Assembly (NCBI GenBank): GCA_900544865.1
Contig: UQXA01000030.1
Location: 1-27,595 of the forward strand
Direction: 5' to 3'
DNA from: an uncultured Collinsella sp.
GTDB lineage: Bacteria > Actinomycetota > Coriobacteriia > Coriobacteriales > Coriobacteriaceae
DNA length: 27,595 nucleotides
In this document: positions 6,153-13,661 of the stretch, in pieces
Layout of the letters: the number at the start of each line of letters is the position of its first letter
Numbering within the stretch: the stretch's first letter is position 1
Translations under genes and position numbers: made by a program
The notes under the pieces: model-generated
What the model saw: the letters and a program-made list of their open reading frames with translations, nothing else
What the model was told of the DNA's origin: nothing
Database searches by the model: none

Positions 6153-8294
6153 CTAGTTGCGTCTGCCGCCTCCGTTGGCGCCCTGACGCCCCTGTGCCGC
6201 GCGATTGCGACCGGCAGTGTTCTGCGCGCGGGACATACCGCCGTATCCCTTGCTGCCCTTGGGCCCCTTGCCGGCGGCGCCACCGTGGGCCTTGCCGCCC
6301 TTCTTGCCGGTGCCATGCCCACCGCCAGCAGACGTCTCGCCCGGGCGTGGCGGCACAGGGCGAATCAGGCAATGCTTGGTGTAGCCAATCAGATCGCGGC
6401 GGCCGGCTTTTTCCAGCGCCTCGCGCACGAGCTTGTAGTTCTCGGGCTTGCGATACTGGATGAGCGCGCGCTGCATGGCCTTTTCGTGCGGGTCGCGCGC
6501 CACGTAGATCGGCTGCATGGTGCGCGGGTCCACGCCGGTGTAGTACATGCACGTCGACATGGTGGACGGTGTGGGGTAGAAGTCCTGCACCTGCTCGGGC
6601 ATGTAGCCCATGTCGCGCACGGCTTCGGCAAGGTCCACGGCTTCCTTCATGGTAGAACCGGGGTGGCTCGAGATCAGATACGGCACTACGTACTGCTTGA
6701 GTCCGTACTCGCGGTTAAGGCGCTCAAATTTGCGGCAGAACGCATCGTAGACGGCGCGGCTCGGCTTGCCCATCACACTCAGCACCGCGTCGCTCACGTG
6801 CTCGGGTGCCACGCGGAGCTGGCCCGAGACATGGTGTTCCAGCAGCTCGCGCAAAAACTCGTCCGAGGCATCGGCCATGGTGTAGTCAAAGCGGATGCCG
6901 CTGCGCACGAAGACCTTTTTGACGCCCGGCAGCTGGCGCAGGTCGCGCAGCAGCTGTGTGTAGCCGCTCTCGTCGACCACCATGTTCTTGCACACACTCG
7001 GCCACAGGCAGCGCTTGTTCTTGCACACGCCGTGCTTGAGCTGCTTGTCGCAGGCGGGACGGCTAAAGTTGGCCGTCGGTCCGCCTACGTCGTTGATGTA
7101 GCCCTTAAACTCGGGATCGCGCGTGAGCAGCTCGGCCTCGCGCATGATCGAGTCGTGGCTGCGCATCTGCAACACGCGGCCCTGGTGGAAGGTGAGGGCG
7201 CAAAACGAGCACTCGCCAAAACAGCCGCGGTTGGAGCTAATGGAAAACTTGATCTCGGCAAAGGCCGGCACGCCGCCCGCCGCGTCGTAGTCGGGATGCC
7301 AATCGCGTGCGTAGGAGAGTTCGGCCACCTCGTCCATCTCGTCGGTGGTGAGCGTCGTCGACGGCGGGTTCTGCACCACATAGACGTTGTTGGGGTAGGG
7401 CTCTACCAGGCGATGGCCGGTGATGGGGTCCATGTTCTGCTGCTGCACGTTAAAGCTGCGCGCGTAGTTGAGCTTGTCGGCGGCAAGGTCGTTCCAGCTG
7501 GGCAGCAGGTCGTAGTCGTAGACCTCGTCGAGCGAGCCCGTGCGGTAGACGGTGCCATTGATATAGGTAATCTGATCGATGGGCAGCCCCGCGTCGAGCG
7601 CGTCGGCGATCTCGACAATCGCGTGCTCGCCCATGCCGTAGATGAGGATGTCGGCGCCCGAGTCGAGCAGCACCGAGCGCTTGAGCTTGTCCTGCCAGTA
7701 GTCGTAGTGGGCCAGGCGACGCAGGCTTGCCTCGATGCCACCGATAATGATGGGGGCGTCCTTAAACGTCTGGCGGATGAGGTTGCCGTAGACCGTGACG
7801 GCTCGGTTGGGACGGCGCCCCTCCTCGCCACCGGGGGTATAGGCGTCGGTGTGGCGGCGGTGCTTGGTCACCGAATAGTGGTTGACCATGGAGTCCATGT
7901 TGCCGGCACTGACCAAAAAGCCCAGGCGCGGCTCGCCGAGCACAGTGATGCTGGCGGGGTCGGTCCAGTCGGGTTGGCAGATGATGCCCACCTTGTAGCC
8001 GTGCGCGTCGAGTACGCGGCTGATGATGGCCATGCCGAAGCTGGGATGGTCCACGTAGGCATCGCCGCAGATGTAGACAAAGTCGCACTGGTCCCAGCCG
8101 CGCGCATTCATGTCGGCACGACTGACGGGGAGGAATTTATCGCGGCCCGGACGCCAGGGGCGGGCGGGCGTCGCTTGGGAATGCTTGGCGCGGGTGACCG
8201 TGGCCTGCGCCTTGCCGCCGCGCTTTTGCTGCTGGCCCTGTTTGCCCTGCTGACTGCGCTGGTTGTTCTGAGCGTGCTGAGGCTTTTTTGCCAC
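6153..8294 (-). CDS. YgiQ-family radical SAM protein
   Basis: A 713-residue member of the YgiQ (UPF0313) family: an N-terminal YgiQ domain with a B12-binding-like fold, then a radical SAM core and a YgiQ-type C-terminal part. The iron-sulfur cysteines are C358, C362 and C365 in CFGECSFC. Family signatures such as YICGDAYVDHPSFG, IIIGGIEASLRR and DILIYGMGE are present. The reaction is not established for the family. The first 35 residues are rich in Q and K, and the last 60 form a Gly/Lys/Arg-rich tail, both probably disordered and nucleic-acid-like in character. GTG at 8294 is chosen because GGGAGG lies four bases before it and family similarity starts soon after; the longer frame to 8465 crosses a repeat hairpin. 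It is transcribed alone, divergent from the DUF1275 gene. Confidence 0.85.
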   Translation of the reverse strand: MAKKPQHAQNNQRSQQGKQGQQQKRGGKAQATVTRAKHSQATPARPWRPGRDKFLPVSRADMNARGWDQCDFVYICGDAYVDHPSFGMAIISRVLDAHGYKVGIICQPDWTDPASITVLGEPRLGFLVSAGNMDSMVNHYSVTKHRRHTDAYTPGGEEGRRPNRAVTVYGNLIRQTFKDAPIIIGGIEASLRRLAHYDYWQDKLKRSVLLDSGADILIYGMGEHAIVEIADALDAGLPIDQITYINGTVYRTGSLDEVYDYDLLPSWNDLAADKLNYARSFNVQQQNMDPITGHRLVEPYPNNVYVVQNPPSTTLTTDEMDEVAELSYARDWHPDYDAAGGVPAFAEIKFSISSNRGCFGECSFCALTFHQGRVLQMRSHDSIMREAELLTRDPEFKGYINDVGGPTANFSRPACDKQLKHGVCKNKRCLWPSVCKNMVVDESGYTQLLRDLRQLPGVKKVFVRSGIRFDYTMADASDEFLRELLEHHVSGQLRVAPEHVSDAVLSVMGKPSRAVYDAFCRKFERLNREYGLKQYVVPYLISSHPGSTMKEAVDLAEAVRDMGYMPEQVQDFYPTPSTMSTCMYYTGVDPRTMQPIYVARDPHEKAMQRALIQYRKPENYKLVREALEKAGRRDLIGYTKHCLIRPVPPRPGETSAGGGHGTGKKGGKAHGGAAGKGPKGSKGYGGMSRAQNTAGRNRAAQGRQGANGGGRRN

Positions 8295-8332
8295 GATCCC
8301 TCCCGGTGTCTGTATGCTGCACGTAATTGTAA

Positions 8333-8365
8333 CCAGTCTTTTTGGGACGGGGCTAAAAAGACTGG
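8333..8365. repeat. GGGAC-loop hairpin, copy G
   Basis: CCAGTCTTTTT (8333-8343) pairs perfectly with AAAAAGACTGG (8355-8365), an 11-bp stem. The whole loop is GGGACGGGGCT. The same 11-base loop occurs in the hairpin at 27406-27443, with an unrelated stem. It lies 38 bases before ygiQ, in the intergenic region shared with the DUF1275 gene. Confidence 0.75.
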
Positions 8366-8547
8366 GGGAGTACATGAGCTGGCGGATTGGCGCGTCGATG
8401 CGCGTGTCGTTTGTTTCCAGACTGTGTATCTGCGCGTTGGAGAACCCGTCTCGCGCGCACGCCATGTTGTCAATGGGTTACAGTATGAACGGCGGCTATG
8501 TTTCCGCCAACGCACGAGAGAGTCGTCAACAAGGAGGATGCACGACG

Positions 8548-9264
8548 ATGCAGCGTGCCAAACAGATATCGGAGTCTATTGAGCTGGGCATCATCTTGGC
8601 GCTTGCCGGTGGCTTTATGGATGTGTATTCGTACATTGGGCGCGATCATGTTTTCGCCAACGCGCAGACGGGCAACATCTTGCTGGTGGGCGTGAGCATC
8701 TCGGAGGGCAACTGGGCGCTGGCGGGACGCTATTTCTTCCCCGTGGTGTCGTTTGCTGTGGGCATTATGCTTGCTGACCTGGTACACGAGCGTTTTGGTA
8801 GCGTGATCCACTGGCGCCAGGTAACGGTGTTTTTTGAAGCCGTCATCTTGCTGGGCGTGAGTTTTATTCCCGGTGGCGATTTCAACCTGCTCGCCAACTG
8901 CCTCACTTCGTTTGCCTGCGGCATGCAAGTCGAGAGCTTCCGCAAGATCCACGGTCACGGCATCGCTACGACCATGTGCATCGGCAACTTGCGCAACGCG
9001 CTGCAAAACGTGGACGATTACATCATCACCCAAAAGCGAGGCTTTTTGGAAAACGGCGCACTGTACTTTGGCGTGATCTTTACCTTTGTGTTTGGCGCCG
9101 TGTTGGGCAACTGGTGTATTGAGCGCATGGGCCTGCACGCCATCGTCGTGGCGAGCTTGCTGCTGTTTGTCGCGTTTGCCATCATGTTCATCGACCGCGA
9201 GCGCGACTTGCGCTTACGCTGGAAGGTTGCGGCCGAGGCTTGGAAAGAGGGCTGCCGAAAGTAA
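8548..9264 (+). CDS. DUF1275 (YoaK-family) membrane protein
   Basis: A 238-residue integral membrane protein with about six hydrophobic segments and a basic C-terminal tail (RERDLRLRWK). Family signs are GGFMDVYSYIGRDHVFANAQTG near the N-terminus and CGMQVESFRKIHGHGIATTM in the middle, both typical of DUF1275/YoaK. The molecular role of the family is unknown; some members have been suggested to be transporters. The ATG at 8548 is selected over the in-frame codons upstream because AAGGAGG (8531-8537) precedes it and the first membrane segment starts just after. It is a single gene that ends in a strong hairpin. Confidence 0.8.
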   Translation: MQRAKQISESIELGIILALAGGFMDVYSYIGRDHVFANAQTGNILLVGVSISEGNWALAGRYFFPVVSFAVGIMLADLVHERFGSVIHWRQVTVFFEAVILLGVSFIPGGDFNLLANCLTSFACGMQVESFRKIHGHGIATTMCIGNLRNALQNVDDYIITQKRGFLENGALYFGVIFTFVFGAVLGNWCIERMGLHAIVVASLLLFVAFAIMFIDRERDLRLRWKVAAEAWKEGCRK

Positions 9265-9269
9265 CCGAA

Positions 9270-9305
9270 TGCGGCAAAGGGGCTGTCCCTTTGCCGCAAT
9301 TTTTT
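9270..9305 (+). terminator. Intrinsic terminator after the DUF1275 gene, also a GGGAC-core hairpin (copy H)
   Basis: TGCGGCAAAGGG (9270-9281) pairs with CCCTTTGCCGCA (9287-9298) around a 5-base loop, followed by six T. It is a good intrinsic terminator. On the minus strand it reads TTGCGGCAAAGGGACAG, so it shares TTGCGG and GGGAC with the elements at 12299-12361 and elsewhere and probably belongs to the same family. Confidence 0.8.
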
Positions 9306-9312
9306 CATCATC

Positions 9313-9339
9313 TGTTGAAACGCTTTAACACTTTTGACG
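9313..9339 (+). promoter_or_regulatory. LacI-type operator candidate and -35 box before fucO
   Basis: TGTTGAAACGCTTTAACA (9313-9330) is an imperfect palindrome centred on CG, 14 of 18 bases symmetric, the usual form of a LacI/GalR-family operator. TTGACG (9334-9339) four bases later resembles a -35 box, but no good -10 at the right spacing was found. A second inverted AAAGCGTT is at 9362-9369. Confidence 0.4.
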
Positions 9340-9428
9340 TTCTCACGCGTTTTTTGTTTCAAAAGCGTTAGGATGGGACTTATAGCGTGGGGCGTAATGG
9401 ATGCCCCACACACGATGGGAGGCTATCA

Positions 9429-10595
9429 ATGGCTAATCGTTTCGTTCTCAATACCATCTCTTATCATGGTTCCGGCGCCATCAAGGAGATCCCCGGCGAG
9501 CTCCAGCGTCGCGGCTACAAGAAGATCTTCGTCTGCTCCGACCCCGATCTGGTCAAGTTTGGCGTTACCGCTAAGGTGACCGACGAGCTCGACGCTGCCG
9601 GCATCGCTTGGAGCCTCTACTCCGAGATCAAGCCCAACCCCACTATCCAGAACGTCAAGGACGGCGTCGAGGCCTTCAAGGCCGCCGAGGCTGACGCTAT
9701 CGTGACCATCGGTGGTGGCTCCTCCATGGACACCGCCAAGGCCATCGGCATCATCATCAACAACCCCGAGTTCGCCGATGTCCGCAGCCTCGAGGGCGTT
9801 GCTCCCACCAAGAACCACGCCGTGTTCACCATCGCCGTGCCGACGACCGCCGGTACCGCTGCCGAGGTGACCATCAACTACGTCATCACCGACCCCGAGA
9901 AGGTCCGCAAGTTCGTGTGCGTCGACACCAACGACGCCCCCGAGGTCGCCGTCGTCGACCCCGACATGATGGCTTCCATGCCCGCCGGCCTGACCGCTTC
10001 CACTGGCATGGACGCTCTGACCCACGCCATCGAGGGCTACACCACCAAGGGCGCTTGGGAGCTTTCCGACATGTTCCACTTTGAGGCTATCAAGCTGATC
10101 AGCGAGAACCTGCGCGACTCCGTCGCCGAGGCCAAGTCCGGCCAGCCCGGCTCCGGCCGTGAGGGCATGGCTCTTGGTCAGTATGTCGCCGGCATGGGCT
10201 TCTCCAATGTTGGCCTGGGCATCGACCACGCCATGGCTCACACCCTGTCCGCTCACTACGACACCCCGCACGGCGTCGCTTGCGCCATGCTGCTGCCGAT
10301 CGCCATGGAGTTCAACAAGCCGGTTTGCGCTGAGCGCCTGGCCAAGGTTGCCGTCGCCATGGGCGTTGACACCACGGGCATGAGCACCGCCGAGGCCGCC
10401 GATGCCGCCATCGCCGCCGTCAAGCAGCTTTCCGCCGACGTGAACATCCCGCACGTCTGTGAGGCCATGAAGGCTGACGAGATCGAGGTCCTGGCCAAGG
10501 ACGCCATGGCCGACGCCTGCTTCCCGGGTAACCCGCGCGAGGCAACGCTCGACGACGTCATCGAGCTCTTCAAGAAGATCTGCCCGGCTGCCTAG
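9429..10595 (+). CDS. fucO: Iron-dependent alcohol dehydrogenase, FucO (lactaldehyde reductase) type
   Basis: A 388-residue group III (Fe-dependent) alcohol dehydrogenase, close in length to E. coli FucO. It would interconvert lactaldehyde and 1,2-propanediol, or a similar short aldehyde and alcohol, with NAD(H). The dinucleotide motif GGGSSMDTAK is at residues 95-104. The iron ligands are D195 and H199 (MDALTHAIEGY), H267 and H281 (DHAMAHTLSAHYDTPHG). The ATG at 9429 follows GGGAGG (9417-9422) by six bases. Codon use is extreme (mostly GCC, GAC, GAG, AAG, ATC), more biased than its neighbours, which suggests a strongly expressed fermentation enzyme. No fucose genes are next to it, so other substrates (ethanol, butanol, propanediol) remain possible. 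It ends at a strong terminator. Confidence 0.85.
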   Translation: MANRFVLNTISYHGSGAIKEIPGELQRRGYKKIFVCSDPDLVKFGVTAKVTDELDAAGIAWSLYSEIKPNPTIQNVKDGVEAFKAAEADAIVTIGGGSSMDTAKAIGIIINNPEFADVRSLEGVAPTKNHAVFTIAVPTTAGTAAEVTINYVITDPEKVRKFVCVDTNDAPEVAVVDPDMMASMPAGLTASTGMDALTHAIEGYTTKGAWELSDMFHFEAIKLISENLRDSVAEAKSGQPGSGREGMALGQYVAGMGFSNVGLGIDHAMAHTLSAHYDTPHGVACAMLLPIAMEFNKPVCAERLAKVAVAMGVDTTGMSTAEAADAAIAAVKQLSADVNIPHVCEAMKADEIEVLAKDAMADACFPGNPREATLDDVIELFKKICPAA

Positions 10596-10648
10596 CCCAG
10601 TTTGGTGGTCCTTCGCCCGTAGGTGTATGGTCTTTTGACGTGCCGCTG

Positions 10649-10680
10649 GCCCCGCCGTGCTACGCACGGCGGGGCTTTTT
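10649..10680 (+). terminator. Intrinsic terminator after fucO
   Basis: A perfect 12-bp GC-rich stem (10649-10660 with 10664-10675) has a TAC loop and is followed by TTTTT. It ends the fucO transcript. Confidence 0.9.
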
Positions 10681-10754
10681 GTGCTGCGTCGATGCCCTGA
10701 GACGGACAAAACCAAGGCGTACTGCCCGCTGCGGATAGGTGGTGCACTTCCCTG

Positions 10755-10990
10755 CGTGCATTTTTGGGAGTATTCAACAAGCTCTTAAAAATGCATAACG
10801 TTGTGAATGGGCGGTAGTGATCCGCAGGCGCCCATCGACAGCCATTGTGGGCGGGCTATCGATGAGTGGAGGGGGTTGTTACTGAGTTTCTGCTTTGCGA
10901 CGACCTGCAACACTGCTGTAACCGCGTCGTTTTGTCGTTCGTGATGGGGCCGTTGGGGCCCACGGTGCTGAATACTCCGTTTTTTGCACG
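10755..10990. repeat. Diverged inverted pair TGAATACTCC-N6-TGCACG
   Basis: The sequence TGAATACTCC, six variable bases, then TGCACG occurs on the minus strand at 10755-10776 and on the plus strand at 10969-10990. Sixteen of 22 positions agree; the middle six are CAAAAA in one and GTTTTT in the other. The copies face each other 192 bases apart, so they could be ends of a small element or two binding sites. Confidence 0.4.
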
Positions 10991-11082
10991 GTCCAAGGTG
11001 GGGCACCCTGAGACGAAGCAAAAAGATGCCTCATTTCTATGCAAATACCAATAGGATTTATGCAAGATTGAGATTGTAAACC

Positions 11083-11150
11083 GTGCACGTGCACAAAACT
11101 GGTGCGGGGACGTCTGGAGGCGGCTCGGCTCCTGGGGCATTGCACGTGCA
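11083..11150. promoter_or_regulatory. Two TGCACGTGCA palindromes upstream of the M42 peptidase gene
   Basis: GTGCACGTGCAC (11083-11094) and TGCACGTGCA (11141-11150) are perfect palindromes sharing a 10-base core, centres 57 bp apart. The second is 50 bp before the start codon, with a -10-like TAAAAT at 11158-11163. They look like paired operator sites for an unknown dimeric regulator. Confidence 0.45.
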
Positions 11151-11199
11151 GAACGGTTAAAATCGGGACTCGGTCTTAGTTTTACTTGGAAGGATGCAT

Positions 11200-12243
11200 A
11201 TGACTTCTAATATTGATGCTTCTCTAGAGGAGACGCTCTCCTATATCGCAGGACAGCTTAAGACGCTGACTTCTATTGCCTCCCCTACCGGCTATACCCG
11301 TGCGGCGACTGATTATCTGATGGAGACCCTGCGCGATATGGGGTTTGGGCCTGAGCGTTCTAATAAGGGTAACGTGCTCGTTGAGCTTGGCGGCGAGGGC
11401 GAGCCGCTCGTACTGGCGAGCCATGTCGATACCCTAGGCGCCATGGTGCGTTCCATTAAGGACAATGGCCGCCTGCGCCCCACGACGCTCGGTGGGCATC
11501 AGTGGTCTACGGCCGATGGCGAGAACTGCACCGTCTACACGCGCGACGGCAATGTCTACACGGGCGTGGTTCTTAACACCGAGCCTTCGGCGCACGTGGC
11601 CGACGAGCCGGTCAAGACCATCGAGAAGAACATGGAGATCTTGCTCGACGAGAACGTCGACAGCAAGGACGATGTGCTCGAGCTGGGTATTCAGACCGGC
11701 GACATCATCGCTATGGATCCTCGCACGACGGTGACGGAGAGCGGCTACATTAAGAGCCGCTTCCTGGATGACAAGCTATCGGCCGCCATTTTGTTGGGCT
11801 TGGCGCGTGCCGTCGCTGCTGGCGAGGTGACGCTTTCGCGTAAGGTTTCGCTGCTCTTTACCGTGTACGAGGAGGTGGGCCACGGCGGCGCCTTCGTGCC
11901 GGCCGACACGCGCGAGATGATCAGCGTTGACATGGGCTGCGTGGGCGACGACCTAGGCTGCACCGAGCACATGGTGTCGATCTGCGCCAAGGATTCGGGC
12001 GGTCCGTACAACTACGACCTGGTGACGGCGCTGTCCAATATCGCGCGCGAGCTTGAGCTCGATTACGCTATCGACGTGTATCCGCATTACGGTTCGGACG
12101 TCGAAGCCACGCTCTCTGCCGGCTACGACATTCGCCATGGTCTGATCGGCCCCGGCGTGTATGCGAGCCACAACTACGAGCGTAGCCACATGGACGGCGT
12201 GCGCAACACCTTCGAGCTCGTCCGCGCCTACGTACAGCGCTAG
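11200..12243 (+). CDS. M42-family metallo-aminopeptidase (glutamyl/deblocking aminopeptidase type)
   Basis: A 347-residue cytoplasmic peptidase of the M42 family, which form large tetrahedral shells with two metal ions per subunit and trim short peptides. The metal and catalytic residues are all visible: H75 and D77 (ASHVDT), D190 (RFLDDK), the catalytic base E224 with E225 (YEEVGHGG), D244 (VDMG) and H324 (ASHNYERSH). The usual length is about 350 residues. The ATG at 11200 is preferred to that at 11194 because GGAAGG (11188-11193) directly touches 11194 but is six bases from 11200. The gene is monocistronic, with two conspicuous palindromes upstream and a hairpin plus repeat element downstream. 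Exact substrate preference is not readable. Confidence 0.85.
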   Translation: MTSNIDASLEETLSYIAGQLKTLTSIASPTGYTRAATDYLMETLRDMGFGPERSNKGNVLVELGGEGEPLVLASHVDTLGAMVRSIKDNGRLRPTTLGGHQWSTADGENCTVYTRDGNVYTGVVLNTEPSAHVADEPVKTIEKNMEILLDENVDSKDDVLELGIQTGDIIAMDPRTTVTESGYIKSRFLDDKLSAAILLGLARAVAAGEVTLSRKVSLLFTVYEEVGHGGAFVPADTREMISVDMGCVGDDLGCTEHMVSICAKDSGGPYNYDLVTALSNIARELELDYAIDVYPHYGSDVEATLSAGYDIRHGLIGPGVYASHNYERSHMDGVRNTFELVRAYVQR

Positions 12244-12251
12244 CGATGCAG

Positions 12252-12287
12252 CGGCCTCGGCTGATACGGCAGTACCGACCGAGGCCG
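12252..12287 (+). terminator. Hairpin after the M42 peptidase gene
   Basis: CGGCCTCGG (12252-12260) pairs with CCGAGGCCG (12279-12287) eight bases after the stop. Only a pyrimidine-rich TCCTCTCT follows, so it is a weak or Rho-assisted terminator candidate. Confidence 0.4.
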
Positions 12288-12298
12288 TCCTCTCTAAG

Positions 12299-12361
12299 TT
12301 GCGGTGAAATAGGGACTGTTTGGCGGTTTTAAACGCTTAAACAGTCCCTATTTCACCGCAA
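12299..12361. repeat. Palindromic intergenic element, copy D (63 nt, GGGACTG core)
   Basis: The 23-base arms (12299-12321 and 12339-12361) are perfect inverted repeats beginning TTGCGGTGAAATAG and containing GGGACTGTTT. Pairing continues loosely into the 17-base centre, so the whole 63 bases can fold into one long hairpin. It lies between the convergent peptidase and mnmA genes. The element at 23422-23484 has the same length and outer arms. Confidence 0.85.
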
Positions 12362-12379
12362 TTTATGAAGGGGATGGGG

Positions 12380-13480
12380 CTACTTAAGTGCGCCGGTCAC
12401 CGTGCCGCCGCCGAGGACGATGTCGCCGCGGTAGACTACAACGGCTTGGCCGGGGGCGATGGCTCGCTGCGGCTCGTCAAAAGTCAGCAGCATTTGCCCG
12501 TCTTCGCCGCGCGTAAGGGTCGCTGCCTGGTCTTTTTGACGGTAGCGGTGCTTGGCGCCCACGCGAATGCCGCCGGCATCGAGCTCTGCCTCCATGCGGT
12601 CGGCAGGGACGCTCCAGATCCAGTCATTGGCCGTGAGCGCTGCGGCCGTCAGGTCCTCGGCCTCGCCAAGATGCACAATGTTGTTGGCGGTATCGACGCC
12701 CGTCACATACACGGGGTGCGCCATCGCGACGCCCAGGCCCTTGCGCTGGCCTATGGTATAGCGCAGCGCGCCGTTATGGCGTCCGACCACGCTGCCGTCG
12801 CGCCACACAATGTCGCCCGGTGCAGCGGGATGTCCGCAGCGGCGCTCGATATAGCCCGCGTAGTCACCGTCTGGAATAAAGCAGATGTCCTCGCTTTCGG
12901 CCTTCTTGGCGTTGGCAAGGCCCTGTTCGGCGGCTATGCGGCGCACGTCGCGCTCCTTGTCCAGGCCTGCCAGCGGAAAGATTGTGCGTGCCAAGCGCTC
13001 CTGCGTAAGCGAATACAAAAAGTAGCTTTGGTCCTTCTTTGGGTCCTCGCCACGGTGCAGCTGCCAGGTGCCGTCGGACGCCTGGCTCGTTTTGGCGTAG
13101 TGACCCGTGGCGATGTAGTCGCAGCCCATATCGAGCGCTGCATCGAGCAACGCGCCAAACTTAATATGGCGGTTGCAGATGATGCACGGGTTGGGCGTCA
13201 GCCCCTCCTGATAGGCAGTCACGAAGCGCTCGATAACGTTGCGGTCGAAGGCCTGCTGCAGGTCGAGCACATGGTGAGGTATCCCCAGGCGATCGGCGAC
13301 GGCCTTTGCATCGGCGATGTCGCGGTCGACCTTACTCATGCCCGTGGCGGGGTCGGGTGTGGGGCAGGTGAGGCGCATGGTGGCGCCGACGCATTCGTAG
13401 CCCTGGCTTTTGAGCAGATACGCGGTCACGCTGGAATCGACGCCGCCGCTCATGGCGACGAGCACGCGCTTGTTGTGCAT
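12380..13480 (-). CDS. mnmA: tRNA-specific 2-thiouridylase MnmA
   Basis: A 366-residue enzyme that thiolates U34 of the tRNAs for Lys, Glu and Gln, using ATP to adenylate the base and a persulfide sulfur. The PP-loop SGGVDSS is at residues 11-17. The catalytic cysteines are C99 (NPCIICN) and C200 (SEDICFIP), matching C102 and C199 of the E. coli enzyme. TGHYAK and DQSYFLY are further family motifs, and the C-terminal beta-barrel part (YTIGQRKGLG onward) is complete. The ATG at 13480 has AAGGAG nine bases upstream. It lies downstream of cysK on the same strand, but a terminator separates them, so it is probably transcribed on its own. A cysteine desulfurase partner is not in the window. Confidence 0.95.
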   Translation of the reverse strand: MHNKRVLVAMSGGVDSSVTAYLLKSQGYECVGATMRLTCPTPDPATGMSKVDRDIADAKAVADRLGIPHHVLDLQQAFDRNVIERFVTAYQEGLTPNPCIICNRHIKFGALLDAALDMGCDYIATGHYAKTSQASDGTWQLHRGEDPKKDQSYFLYSLTQERLARTIFPLAGLDKERDVRRIAAEQGLANAKKAESEDICFIPDGDYAGYIERRCGHPAAPGDIVWRDGSVVGRHNGALRYTIGQRKGLGVAMAHPVYVTGVDTANNIVHLGEAEDLTAAALTANDWIWSVPADRMEAELDAGGIRVGAKHRYRQKDQAATLTRGEDGQMLLTFDEPQRAIAPGQAVVVYRGDIVLGGGTVTGALK

Positions 13481-13509
13481 GGGGAGGTTCTCCTTGGTGG
13501 CATGTGGCC

Positions 13510-13548
13510 AAAAAAGAAAAGCGGCGCGGGAGGCTGGTTCCGCGCCGC
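13510..13548 (-). terminator. Intrinsic terminator of cysK (minus strand)
   Basis: On the minus strand GCGGCGCGG (13548-13540) pairs with CCGCGCCGC (13529-13521) and is followed by TTTTCTTTTT. It separates cysK from mnmA. Confidence 0.85.
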
Positions 13549-13552
13549 AGAC

Positions 13553-13561
13553 ATTGTAGCA
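13553..13561 (-). promoter_or_regulatory. Possible extended -10 promoter for mnmA
   Basis: The minus strand reads TGCTACAAT, an extended -10 box, immediately upstream of the cysK terminator hairpin. No -35 is evident. Transcription would start within the first arm of that hairpin. The call is weak. Confidence 0.25.
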
Positions 13562-13661
13562 AGTTCGGACGTCTCGTGGGACACCCTGATTGGATGGGCT
13601 CAGACTGCCGGGAGAGAGGAGACCGGCTCGTCCGTGGGCTCAACCTATGGGCGACAGGCCC

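Larger units (their letters stand above)
10681..11193. other. Long non-coding stretch rich in TGCACG motifs
   Basis: About 510 bp with no convincing gene: the short open frames here lack ribosome sites and protein-like composition. I recognise no tRNA, riboswitch or known RNA. It contains a 14-bp imperfect hairpin (10757-10795), a diverged inverted pair of a 22-bp sequence (10755-10776 and 10969-10990), and two perfect palindromes (11083-11094 and 11141-11150). It serves at least as the upstream region of the aminopeptidase gene. Confidence 0.5.

Noticed and set aside
6105..8582. An 825-codon open frame on the plus strand opposite ygiQ
   Set aside because: It is an antisense shadow caused by GC-rich codon use. 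It lacks family motifs, while the minus strand holds a complete YgiQ protein with its CxxxCxxC motif.
10856..11140. Small minus-strand genes in the gap before the M42 peptidase gene
   Set aside because: The three overlapping short frames have no ribosome sites, Arg/Ser/Cys-rich random composition and no recognisable domain.
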